NCBI GenBank assembly: GCA_002396065.1
Contig: DGWE01000045.1
Coordinates: 1-24,909 of the forward strand
Reading direction: 5' to 3'
From: Eubacteriaceae bacterium UBA4266
GTDB lineage: Bacteria > Bacillota > Clostridia > Eubacteriales > Eubacteriaceae
Length of the DNA stretch: 24,909 nucleotides
The notes under the pieces: generated by a model
Databases searched by the model: none
What the model was told of the DNA's origin: nothing
What the model saw: only the letters and a program-made list of their open reading frames with translations
Program-made: the position numbers and the translations under genes
Part shown: positions 8,327-15,954 of the stretch, in pieces
Layout: each line of letters opens with the position of its first letter
Position numbering within the stretch: the first letter of the stretch is position 1

Positions 8327-10213
8327 TTATTTTCTGTTTTTCTCGAAGCTGCGCTTCAGTACCGCTTCGCATTCATTTTCGCGGATGCCGCCGTAAATTT
8401 CAGTATGTTTGGACAGCATCGGGTGTTGTTTTAACTGGGCTGTCGATTCCACTGCACCGTATCTCGGTTCTGACGCGCCAAAAACGACTTTTTTGATTCG
8501 GCTTTGAATGACCGCGCCCATGCACATCGGACAAGGCTCCGCTGTAACGTAAAGCTCGCAGTCGTCCAAACGCCATCTGGTAAGCTTCTTCGACGCTTCC
8601 TGAATGACCAGCATTTCCGCGTGAGCCGTCGGGTCCTGCATACCTTCCTTGCGATTGTGATTGGACGCAATCACTTCACCGTCTTTTACGATTACGGCCC
8701 CGATCGGCACCTCGCCTTCGTCTTCCGCTCGGTGCGCTTCTTCCAGTGCGAGGCCCATATAATCTTCCATTTTCTTAGGCCGCACCCCGAATACCGCATC
8801 TGATGTCGAATCGGCCTGAACGGTTGCGTTGTCACGGTCGGCTGCGGTCGGCTGATCTCCAGAAATTTGAATGTCTGGTATCTCCTGATCCATCGACATC
8901 AAGACCATGCCGCTCTTTTCCGGAATGGTGACCATACCGGAGAGCTGACATTCCTTCTGATGATACAAATCGTAATAAAGGCCGTTGACCCGATCGTCCC
9001 GAATTTGCACCGGAGACCCCTCGCAGTTGAAAACCACCACGACCGTCTGGTTATCTGTTCTTCGAATAAAGCCCATTTGACAGGACTGCACGAACATCTG
9101 CTCGTAGCTGCCTCTTTTTAACGCGTCGACGCCTTTGTGCACCGCGATCATCCGTCTGATTTTTTCAGTCAGCGGATTGTTTAAATCAAAGGAAAGCTCG
9201 TCCGCGGCCGGGCGAAGGGGCGCGTCGGTGCCGTTGCCCTTTCTCGCCTTAATGCCCAGCTCACTGCCGTAATAAATCGTCGGAATTCCTGGCATCGTGA
9301 AGAGCATCAGATAAAGCGGTTCCAAATCCCGTTCGTCATTCAAGGTCGACGCAACCCGGTCGACGTCGTGGTTGTCCACAAAATTATAGGTGAGGAAATG
9401 CTGATACAAGCCGCCCTGCGCGAACAGCCGATTGAGGGAATAAGCGATTTCAAAATAGTTCTTGTCGTTTAAGCTGGAGTACAGCCCTTTATAATCCTCG
9501 TAATTGGTGACTGAGTCCAGCCCGCCTCTTTCGACCATCAGCGAATAGTCGCCGGACACGGATTCGCCGACCATGAAGAAATCTGGCTTTTTGGCTCTCG
9601 CCATATCGCCCAGCTCTTTCACAAATCCCATATCCATTACATTGGCCGCATCCATTCGGACCCCGTCGATGTCGTAATCGTCAATCCAGGACGCCAGCGT
9701 GCGCTTTAAATAATCCTTGACATCCGGGTGATACAGGTTCAGTTTCACGAGATTGTCGCAGCCAGCCCAGTTGCGGTAGGAAAAGCCGTCGTTGTAGCTG
9801 TTGTTATCCCAGAAATTAACGCTGTCAAACCAGTCTTTATAAATAGACCCTTCACGATTTTGTTTTAAATCCTCAAAGGCGAAAAACGACCGGCCCACAT
9901 GATTGAACACACAATCTAAAATTACGGCAATGCCCTGATCGTGGCAGGCCTGAACCAAGTGGGTCAGGTCCTCGTTAGTGCCGAGGCGCGGGTCCACCTT
10001 TGCGTAATCCGTCGTGTCGTATCCGTGGGAGATCGACGAAAACAACGGCCCGAGCAAAATCGTGTTGACTCCTAATTTTTTCAAATAAGGCAGTTGTGCT
10101 TCGATTTTGTTTAAACGATGGTGGATGCCGTCACATTCTGCCTGCGTCGCTTCTGCCCCGCAGTAACCCATGGTAAAAATATGGTAAATGACCATTTCAT
10201 CGTGTTTCATCAT
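8327..10213 (-). CDS. Fusion protein: GH13 alpha-amylase-type domain plus TadA-type tRNA adenosine deaminase
   Basis: One uninterrupted 628-residue frame holds two complete enzymes. Residues 1 to about 445 are a GH13 alpha-glucan hydrolase or transferase: DCVFNHVG (region I), GVRMDAAN with nucleophile D188, VGESVSG with acid/base E217, and FVDNHDVDR with D283. A C-terminal beta domain follows. No signal peptide is seen, so it is probably cytoplasmic. Residues about 446-481 are a polar linker. From M482 the sequence is a full-length TadA/CDA-fold deaminase: TAHAEM (zinc ligand H531, catalytic E533) and PCPMCMGA (C561, C564). TadA makes inosine 34 in tRNA-Arg(ACG). The ATG at 10213 has a perfect AAAGGAGG about 8 bases upstream. 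M482 lacks a strong ribosome site of its own. Amylase substrate is unknown; whether this is the cell's only TadA cannot be told here. Confidence 0.88.
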   Translation of the reverse strand: MMKHDEMVIYHIFTMGYCGAEATQAECDGIHHRLNKIEAQLPYLKKLGVNTILLGPLFSSISHGYDTTDYAKVDPRLGTNEDLTHLVQACHDQGIAVILDCVFNHVGRSFFAFEDLKQNREGSIYKDWFDSVNFWDNNSYNDGFSYRNWAGCDNLVKLNLYHPDVKDYLKRTLASWIDDYDIDGVRMDAANVMDMGFVKELGDMARAKKPDFFMVGESVSGDYSLMVERGGLDSVTNYEDYKGLYSSLNDKNYFEIAYSLNRLFAQGGLYQHFLTYNFVDNHDVDRVASTLNDERDLEPLYLMLFTMPGIPTIYYGSELGIKARKGNGTDAPLRPAADELSFDLNNPLTEKIRRMIAVHKGVDALKRGSYEQMFVQSCQMGFIRRTDNQTVVVVFNCEGSPVQIRDDRVNGLYYDLYHQKECQLSGMVTIPEKSGMVLMSMDQEIPDIQISGDQPTAADRDNATVQADSTSDAVFGVRPKKMEDYMGLALEEAHRAEDEGEVPIGAVIVKDGEVIASNHNRKEGMQDPTAHAEMLVIQEASKKLTRWRLDDCELYVTAEPCPMCMGAVIQSRIKKVVFGASEPRYGAVESTAQLKQHPMLSKHTEIYGGIRENECEAVLKRSFEKNRK

Positions 10214-10237
10214 CTGAAAGCACCTCCTTTTGCGTAG

Positions 10238-10266
10238 ATTATATTGAAAAGGCCTTTAAAATGCAA
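10238..10266 (-). promoter_or_regulatory. Promoter of the amylase-TadA gene
   Basis: Minus strand TTGCAT (10261-10266), 17 bases, TATAAT (10238-10243). The -10 is perfect and the -35 partial. The start would fall near 10231, giving a very short leader before AAAGGAGG. Confidence 0.65.
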
Positions 10267-10277
10267 ATTTTTCAGCT

Positions 10278-10313
10278 AAAAAAAGAATTCCAGAGGGATA
10301 CCCTCTGGAATTC
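10278..10313 (-). terminator. Rho-independent terminator of the serine operon
   Basis: A perfect 13-bp stem (GAATTCCAGAGGG at 10285-10297 against 10301-10313) with a 3-base loop is followed on the minus strand by seven T's (complement of 10278-10284). It lies about 20 bases past the DUF1015 stop codon. Confidence 0.93.
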
Positions 10314-10333
10314 AATGTCATGATGAATATTAT

Positions 10334-11575
10334 TTAATCCGATAATTTATGAATGAATAAGCCGCTCCGCAGCTTCGGTTCGAACCATGTGGACTTCGGC
10401 GGCATTAAAAGCCCCGCGTCGGCAATGGCCATCAGCTCTTGAATCGAGGTAGGATACATCGAAAAGGCGACGGTCATGTCCGTGTGCACACGGCGTTCCA
10501 GCTCCCCGAGCCCTCGGATCCCGCCGACGAAATCGATGCGGTCATCGGTCCGCGGATCGCCAATGCCGAGAATCGGCGAAAGCACCTCTTCCTGAAGAAG
10601 AGAAACGTCTAAGCTCTTGACCGGATCATCTGGATTCACCAAATCGTCGTGAATCTTAAGCGCGTACCACTGATCGTCTAGGAACATGCCAAAGGTTCCC
10701 TTTTGACCGGGCTTGTACGCTTGATCCACTTTTTCGATATCACATTTTTTCCTAACCGCGTCCAAAAACGCGTCGGCTGTCAGTCCGTTTAAATCCTTCA
10801 CCACGCGGTTGTAATCCAAAATAGCCAGCTGATTGTCCGGGAAAATGACCGACAGAAAGTAATTAAAGGGTTCATCGCCGCTGTACCCCGGATGGGCCTT
10901 GCGGCGCATCTGCGCGACCTTCACTGCTGACGCCGCGCGGTGATGACCGTCTGCGATATAAAGCGCCGGCACGTCATTAAAGTCGCTGACGAAGCCTTCG
11001 ATGTCCTGTGCGTCGTCCACGCACCAGACCCGATGGCGGATGCCGTCCTCTGCAGTAAAGGCGTAAACCGGTGCCTTTTCCTGAATGGTCTTGACGCGGC
11101 GGTCAATGGCGTCGCGATGGCGGTAGGTCAAAAAGATCGGGCCGGTGTTCGCGTCGCAGCTGTCGACGTGGTGGATGCGGTCCTGTTCCTTTTCACTGCG
11201 GGTGAGCTCGTGCTTCTTGATCGTGCCGTTTAAATATTCATCCACTGCTGTACAGGCGACCAGCCCCGTCTGGACCTGATCCCCCATTTTGAGCTCGTAG
11301 AGATAAAACTGCTTTTGATCGTCCTGAATCAGAATGTGATCGTCGATCAAGCGGTCGAGATTCTTTTTAGCCTGTTGATAAACCGCGGGATCGTACAGAT
11401 CGATGTCCGGATCCATCGTGGTTTCCGGGCGGTCCACTCTCAAAAATGAGTCGGGCTTGCCCGCTACCTCTTCCCGCGCTTCCGCCCGATTGTAGACGTC
11501 GTAGGGCAGGGCTGCAACATCTGCAGCCTTGTCCGGCGTCGGTCGAATGGCTTTAAAAGCTTTGATTGTCGCCAT
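10334..11575 (-). CDS. DUF1015 (COG4198-like) family protein of the serine operon
   Basis: This 413-residue soluble protein belongs, from memory of the family, to the DUF1015 group often found beside serC and serA in clostridia. Its function is not established to my knowledge. The N-terminus is typical (FKAIRPTPDKAADVAALPYDVY), as is the middle (KKHELTRSEKEQDRI, DANTGPIFLTYRH). Residues 207-216 read IADGHHRAAS, with D209, H211, H212 and R213. This DGHHR motif recalls the GxHR-type loop of ParB/sulfiredoxin-fold phosphotransferases such as ADP-dependent serine kinase, a resemblance judged by eye only. It starts 1 base after serA stops, so translation is probably coupled. No serB-type phosphatase is in the window, so a role in phosphoserine or serine metabolism is plausible but unproven. 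Confidence 0.88.
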   Translation of the reverse strand: MATIKAFKAIRPTPDKAADVAALPYDVYNRAEAREEVAGKPDSFLRVDRPETTMDPDIDLYDPAVYQQAKKNLDRLIDDHILIQDDQKQFYLYELKMGDQVQTGLVACTAVDEYLNGTIKKHELTRSEKEQDRIHHVDSCDANTGPIFLTYRHRDAIDRRVKTIQEKAPVYAFTAEDGIRHRVWCVDDAQDIEGFVSDFNDVPALYIADGHHRAASAVKVAQMRRKAHPGYSGDEPFNYFLSVIFPDNQLAILDYNRVVKDLNGLTADAFLDAVRKKCDIEKVDQAYKPGQKGTFGMFLDDQWYALKIHDDLVNPDDPVKSLDVSLLQEEVLSPILGIGDPRTDDRIDFVGGIRGLGELERRVHTDMTVAFSMYPTSIQELMAIADAGLLMPPKSTWFEPKLRSGLFIHKLSD

Positions 11576-11576
11576 C

Positions 11577-12752
11577 TTATTTGACCAATCTGACGCGGGT
11601 CACGCCTTCAATCGCCTTTAAATCGTCAAGGGTTTCCACCTTAAAGTCTTCGGAATCAATATCAATCATCGTGTAGGCGTATTTGCCTTTGTTCTTGTTC
11701 GTCATGTTGGCAATATTGACGTTATCCTTAGCCAGTACGGTGGTGATGCTGGCGATCATGTTCGGAATATTTTGGTGCGCCACGGTGATGCGGTGTGCCG
11801 TTTCACATTCGCCCATGCTGCAGTCCGGATAATTGACTGAATTGATGATGTTCCCGTTTTCCATGTATTCACGAAGGGAATTGACAACCATCGTCGCACA
11901 ATTTTCTTCTGATTCCGGCGTAGACGCGCCTAAATGCGGAATATTGATCGCATTTTTCATGTGGATCGTTTTGTTGCTCGGGAAGTCGGTGACGTAGGCC
12001 GCGATTTTATCATTTTCCAACGCTTCGGCCAGCGCATCTTCATCGACGAGGCCGCCGCGGGCCAGGTTCAACAAGCGCAGATTCGGCTTCGCCAAAGCGA
12101 GCAGATCGGCATTGATGTAATTCTTCGTCGCTTCCATGTACGGTACGTGGATTGAAATGTAATCACAATTTTGGAAAAGAGCTTCTAGACTGGAGGCCCG
12201 TTTAACTTTTCTGCTTAACCCCCAGGCGTGTTTAATTGTAATGAAAGGGTCAAATCCGTATACCTTCATGCCGAAATCGACGGCCATGTTTGCGACGAGC
12301 AGACCGATGGCGCCCAAACCGATGACGCCCATTTTCTTTTTGTATAATTCTGGTCCGGCAAAAGCCTTTTTGTTTTTTTCTACTGCTGCACCGATGTCCG
12401 TTTTGGTTCCGTCCAGCGTTTTGGTCCATTCAATCCCCTGAACAACCTTTCGGGATGAAATCAACATGGCTGTTGCCACCAATTCCTTGACGGCGTTGGC
12501 GTTGGCGCCCGGCGCGTTGCAGACCACGATCCCCTGTTCTGCACAGCGGTCCAGTGGAATGTTGTTGACGCCTGCGCCCGCACGGCCGATAAAGGACAAA
12601 TTGTCGTTGAACGCCATGTCGTGCATTTTGGCGCTTCTGACCAGTATTGCGTCCGGTGAATCGGCCCCTTCCTGGTCGACGACATATTGTTCAGTCAGCT
12701 GTTTCAGTCCTTTTTTTGAAATGTTGTTCAGTGTTTTGATTTGATAATTCAT
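11577..12752 (-). CDS. serA: D-3-phosphoglycerate dehydrogenase
   Basis: This 391-residue NAD-dependent 2-hydroxyacid dehydrogenase oxidises 3-phosphoglycerate to 3-phosphohydroxypyruvate, the first step of serine synthesis. It has IGRAGAGVNNIPLD near residue 60, the Rossmann motif GLGAIG (145-150), the catalytic-arginine segment LNLARGGLVDEDAL and the catalytic-histidine segment INIPHLGASTPESEEN. A C-terminal ACT-like domain of about 70 residues starts near HRITVAHQNIPNM and probably binds an effector such as serine. This is the short single-ACT form. AGAAGGAA precedes the ATG. It sits 121 bases after serC and 1 base before DUF1015. Confidence 0.95.
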   Translation of the reverse strand: MNYQIKTLNNISKKGLKQLTEQYVVDQEGADSPDAILVRSAKMHDMAFNDNLSFIGRAGAGVNNIPLDRCAEQGIVVCNAPGANANAVKELVATAMLISSRKVVQGIEWTKTLDGTKTDIGAAVEKNKKAFAGPELYKKKMGVIGLGAIGLLVANMAVDFGMKVYGFDPFITIKHAWGLSRKVKRASSLEALFQNCDYISIHVPYMEATKNYINADLLALAKPNLRLLNLARGGLVDEDALAEALENDKIAAYVTDFPSNKTIHMKNAINIPHLGASTPESEENCATMVVNSLREYMENGNIINSVNYPDCSMGECETAHRITVAHQNIPNMIASITTVLAKDNVNIANMTNKNKGKYAYTMIDIDSEDFKVETLDDLKAIEGVTRVRLVK

Positions 12753-12873
12753 ATTTATTCCTTCTGTTCATGCCGCAGCAAATCCGGCCAACTACGATAC
12801 TACCCCGGTCTTTACTGCGCGCGAATTTGCGGATCTTTGATGCCCTGTGATCCAGCTGGATGTCAGGTTGAAA
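12753..12873 (-). other. Structured serC-serA intergenic spacer
   Basis: The 121-base spacer has no gene but several inverted repeats on the transcribed strand. CCTG-AC-ATCC-AGCT-GGAT-CA-CAGG forms a two-step hairpin just after serC. Further on, CCGCAAAT can pair with ATTTGC..CGG across a stretch holding CCGG/CCGG and the near-repeats GTAGTATC and GTAGTTGG. No T-run follows, so it is not a simple terminator. It may affect transcript stability or processing; no known riboswitch was recognised. Confidence 0.35.
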
Positions 12874-13968
12874 TTATTTGTTTGCTGTTTCGAATTTCTT
12901 CATGAAATCGATCAGGGCATCGACACCTTCCATGGTCATCGCGTTGTAAATCGAAGCGCGCATGCCGCCGACTGTCCGATGACCCTTCAAATTAACCAAG
13001 CCGGCTTCCTTGGATTCCTTGACAAATTTAGCGTCGAGATCCTTGTCACCAGTGACAAACGGGACGTTCATCAGCGAACGGTCCTTTGGATTCAAAACGG
13101 TCGGCTTGAATAACGCGGAGTTATCCAAGAAATCGTACAGCTTGGCTGCCTTTGCCTTGTTCAGTTCAGCCATCGCTGAAATGCCGCCCTTTGCCTTCAG
13201 CCATTTGAAGACCAGGCCGCACATATAGATAGCAAAGCACGGCGGGGTGTTAAAGCAGGAATCCTTATCGACGTGGGTCTTGTAATCTAACATCGTCGGG
13301 ATGCTCGGATCCGCCTGTCCTACTAAATCGTCACGGATGATAACCACAGTGACGCCAGCCGGCCCCATGTTCTTCTGCGCGCCCGCGTAGATCATACCGA
13401 ATTTCGATACGTCGTAGGGTTCGGACAGAATGTTGGATGACATGTCGCCGATCAGCGGAATATTGTCCGGTGTTTCCGGCAGACGATCCGGTGCGAAATA
13501 GGTGCCGTAAATGGTATTGTTGACGCAGATGTGCAGGTAATCAGCGTCTGGACGGAGCATCGAGATGTCGTAATCCGGAATGTAATTGTAGGTCTTGTCT
13601 TCTGAGGAAGCGATGACCTTGGCGTCGCCGACCTTCACGGCCTGTTCGTAGGCTTTCTTTGCCCAGTTACCGGTTTTGATGTAATCCGCCTTGTGATTGT
13701 GCACCATCAGGTTCAGCGGAATCATTGAGAACTGCGTGGACGCGCCGCCCTGCAGGAACAGGATGTCGTAATTGTCCGGAATCCCCATCAAATCCTTTAA
13801 ATCGGCCTTTGCCTGAGCTAAAATATCGGCAAAATCAGCTGAGCGGTGGCTCATTTCCATGACTGACATACCGGTATCGCCGTAGCAAAGCAGATCTTTC
13901 TGAGCTTGTTTCAGTACTTCTTCTGGTAAAGCAGACGGACCAGGTGCGAAGTTAAAAACTCTTTCCAA
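12874..13968 (-). CDS. serC: Phosphoserine aminotransferase
   Basis: This 364-residue PLP enzyme transfers an amino group from glutamate to 3-phosphohydroxypyruvate. It begins FNFAPGPSALPEEVL, has MEMSHRS and FLQGGASTQF (phosphate and PLP contacts), and the PLP-binding lysine K199 in YAGAQKNMGPAG. It ends with the family's GGMRASIYNAMT. Length is normal. The start is a TTG at 13966-13968, with a very strong AAGGAGG 6 bases upstream, and the family N-terminus begins exactly there. It is the first gene of the serine operon. An AT-rich leader with a hairpin lies upstream. Confidence 0.96.
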   Translation of the reverse strand: MERVFNFAPGPSALPEEVLKQAQKDLLCYGDTGMSVMEMSHRSADFADILAQAKADLKDLMGIPDNYDILFLQGGASTQFSMIPLNLMVHNHKADYIKTGNWAKKAYEQAVKVGDAKVIASSEDKTYNYIPDYDISMLRPDADYLHICVNNTIYGTYFAPDRLPETPDNIPLIGDMSSNILSEPYDVSKFGMIYAGAQKNMGPAGVTVVIIRDDLVGQADPSIPTMLDYKTHVDKDSCFNTPPCFAIYMCGLVFKWLKAKGGISAMAELNKAKAAKLYDFLDNSALFKPTVLNPKDRSLMNVPFVTGDKDLDAKFVKESKEAGLVNLKGHRTVGGMRASIYNAMTMEGVDALIDFMKKFETANK

Positions 13969-14000
13969 AACTTTCCTCCTTAATAAAACTAATACCGTTA

Positions 14001-14036
14001 AAAAACAAAAAACTGTAACATTACATTACAGTTTTT
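14001..14036 (-). terminator. AT-rich hairpin with T-run in the serC leader
   Basis: On the minus strand AAAAACTGTAA and TTACAGTTTTT (14008-14018 with 14026-14036) form an 11-bp stem with a 7-base loop, followed by a T-rich run. It sits about 165 bases after araB stops and just before serC. It could end the araB transcript or act as an attenuator for serC. The stem has only two GC pairs, so it may be weak. Confidence 0.4.
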
Positions 14037-14054
14037 ATTATTATAGGCTTTAAA

Positions 14055-14060
14055 ATTATA
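14055..14060 (-). promoter_or_regulatory. Possible -10 element for serC
   Basis: A perfect TATAAT is read on the minus strand about 87 bases upstream of the serC start codon. No good -35 box is at 16-18 bases, so the promoter is uncertain. A transcript from here would include the AT-rich hairpin at 14001-14036. Confidence 0.35.
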
Positions 14061-14202
14061 CATTTCAATGTGCATTTTGTATTTATTATGCAAATTATTG
14101 TGTCTTAAGGGGGAACGTTTAATGACATCGTATTCAATTTTGTTATTATTTTTCACCCTGGACTTTTTTGAACCGCTGCTTAAGCACACCCCTAAATGTT
14201 TT

Positions 14203-15915
14203 TTACAGCTCAAACTGTTCTGAGAGATTTAACGCCGCCTTTTGCACAATCGCCTGCTTCTGAATCCGTTTCAACTCTGGCATCGCGATGGAACCGCCTC
14301 TGCCGAACATGTCGTGCAGTTCCGAGTAAATCCGGTACAATTCGTCGTAGATCGCTGCGTTTTCTGAATTGGGCAGGTATTCGCTCTCTGTCAGGTTCGC
14401 CATCACCCGCGTTGCGTCCTCAATCCTAGCGTAGCCGCCCTTTTCTGGCCCAGCTGCCAGCGATGCCAGTACTGCCGCGCCCAATGCGCCGGAATTTTTC
14501 GACCCGGCGATCTGAATTGGCCGCTTCGTGATGTCGGCAAAAATCTGCATAGCTACCGCATTCTTCTGAGAGATGCCCCCTGTGGCGTAAATCCGCTTCA
14601 CCGGCACGCCCGATTCCTCAAAGGTATCAATGATCTTCCGGGTGCCGTAGGCAGTCGCCTCGATCAAGGCGCGGTACACCTCTTCGGGCTTTGTCGTCAG
14701 ATTGAGCCCGACCATCAGCCCCGTTAAATTGCTGTCATTTAAGACGGACCGGTTGCCGTTCCACCAATCCAGCGCCAGCAGACCGCTTTCTCCCGGAAAG
14801 AGAGACGCGCATTTTTCCGTCAGGTACTGGTGCAGGTTCATGCCCTTTGCTCTGGCCATCTGGCTGTATTCCTCCGGTACACAGTGATCCACGAACCAGG
14901 CGTAATGATCCCCGAAGCCGCTCTGTCCGCACTCGTAACCGTAGTAACCGGGCAGCACGGAGTCCACCGCGACACTGAAACAGCCGGGCACAATTTTATC
15001 TTCCGTGCCAACGAGGAAGTGGGCGCAGGACGTGCCCATGATCATCACCATCTGGCCTTCGCTCACATCCTTCAGGGTCCCGGCTACGGAGGCGTGGCCG
15101 TCCGCAATGGCCGCTGAAACGGCGGTCCCTGGTTTCAGCCCTGTCAGTCTTGCTCCATTTTCATTGATTTCTCCGGCCTTTTCGCCGATTCTTAAAATCG
15201 GCGCTCGAAGTTTATCGGCGACCACGTTTTCAAATCCCGGATCTAACGCGGCGAAGAAATCCTTTGGCGGAAAGCCGTCCTTATCGTGCCAGAAGCTTTT
15301 GCACGCCGCGTCGCAGGAGTTGCGGAAACGGTTCCCAGTCAGCTGTTCCACCAGCCAGTCCCCCGCTTCCAGGTACTCGTCCATATCTCGGTACAGCTCC
15401 GGATCATCCTTGAAAATCTTGTACAGCCGAGGCAGCAGGGATTCCGACGAAACCTTCCCGCCGATTCGAGCCAGGAAGGGCTCGCCGCGCTGTTCGGCCA
15501 GCCGCGTCATCGCGTCCGCCTCTTCCTGTGCGCCGTGATGCTGCCACAGCTGGACGTAGGCCATCGGATCGTCCCGGTATTTCCCAGTAAAACACAAGGG
15601 TGTCCCTTCTCGATCCACCGGCAGCACGGTACAGGCTGTAAAGTCAATGCCAATTGCGATGACCTCTTCTGGCGTCACGCCGTTTTCCTTCATCGCCTCC
15701 GGCACAATATTCGACAGCGTCAGTAAATAATCCTGAGGATCCTGCAGCGCGTAGTCCACAGGAAGGGCCTTGCCGCTCGGCAATTCCTTTTTCATCACGC
15801 CGTGGGGATAATTAAAATCACACACCTTCGGCAGTTCTCTGCCCGTCTCTGCGTCCACAATAATCGCTCTGCCTGACAGCGTGCCGTAATCTACACCAAT
15901 AATATAATGTGCCAT
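14203..15915 (-). CDS. araB: L-ribulokinase (FGGY family)
   Basis: This 570-residue sugar kinase phosphorylates L-ribulose to L-ribulose 5-phosphate. It is strongly like the Bacillus AraB form. Seen are IGVDYGTLSGRA at residues 6-17 (phosphate loop), IGIDFTACTVLPVD, the ADGHASVAG segment with the likely catalytic aspartate, MIMGTSCAHFL, and a GLLALDWWNGNRS block that is nearly identical in AraB. The ATP-binding ATGGISQKN and GALGAAVLASLAAG follow. AAGGAGAG precedes the ATG. It follows araM by 39 bases. No araA (isomerase) or araD (epimerase) is in the window, so the rest of the arabinose route must be elsewhere, or the kinase serves a related pentulose. Confidence 0.92.
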   Translation of the reverse strand: MAHYIIGVDYGTLSGRAIIVDAETGRELPKVCDFNYPHGVMKKELPSGKALPVDYALQDPQDYLLTLSNIVPEAMKENGVTPEEVIAIGIDFTACTVLPVDREGTPLCFTGKYRDDPMAYVQLWQHHGAQEEADAMTRLAEQRGEPFLARIGGKVSSESLLPRLYKIFKDDPELYRDMDEYLEAGDWLVEQLTGNRFRNSCDAACKSFWHDKDGFPPKDFFAALDPGFENVVADKLRAPILRIGEKAGEINENGARLTGLKPGTAVSAAIADGHASVAGTLKDVSEGQMVMIMGTSCAHFLVGTEDKIVPGCFSVAVDSVLPGYYGYECGQSGFGDHYAWFVDHCVPEEYSQMARAKGMNLHQYLTEKCASLFPGESGLLALDWWNGNRSVLNDSNLTGLMVGLNLTTKPEEVYRALIEATAYGTRKIIDTFEESGVPVKRIYATGGISQKNAVAMQIFADITKRPIQIAGSKNSGALGAAVLASLAAGPEKGGYARIEDATRVMANLTESEYLPNSENAAIYDELYRIYSELHDMFGRGGSIAMPELKRIQKQAIVQKAALNLSEQFEL

Positions 15916-15954
15916 ATCATTTCTCTCCTTTATTGCATTTTAATTGATTGCACT

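Noticed and set aside
8327..8770. tadA as a separate gene starting at 8770
   Set aside because: The frame is continuous with the amylase domain, with no stop and no strong ribosome site before the internal ATG. Internal initiation remains possible.
14100..14190. Long-range inverted repeat CTTAAG with GTGT/ACAC arms after araB
   Set aside because: The arms are short, need a bulge and are about 70 bases apart, with no T-run. It is likely chance.
13998..14213. 71-codon minus-strand frame with Asn/Lys-rich product
   Set aside because: It overlaps the araB end and the serC leader hairpin, has low-complexity AT-driven composition, and resembles no family I know.
15005..15538. 177-codon plus-strand frame
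   Set aside because: Antisense to the well-supported araB, with no recognisable domain or ribosome site.
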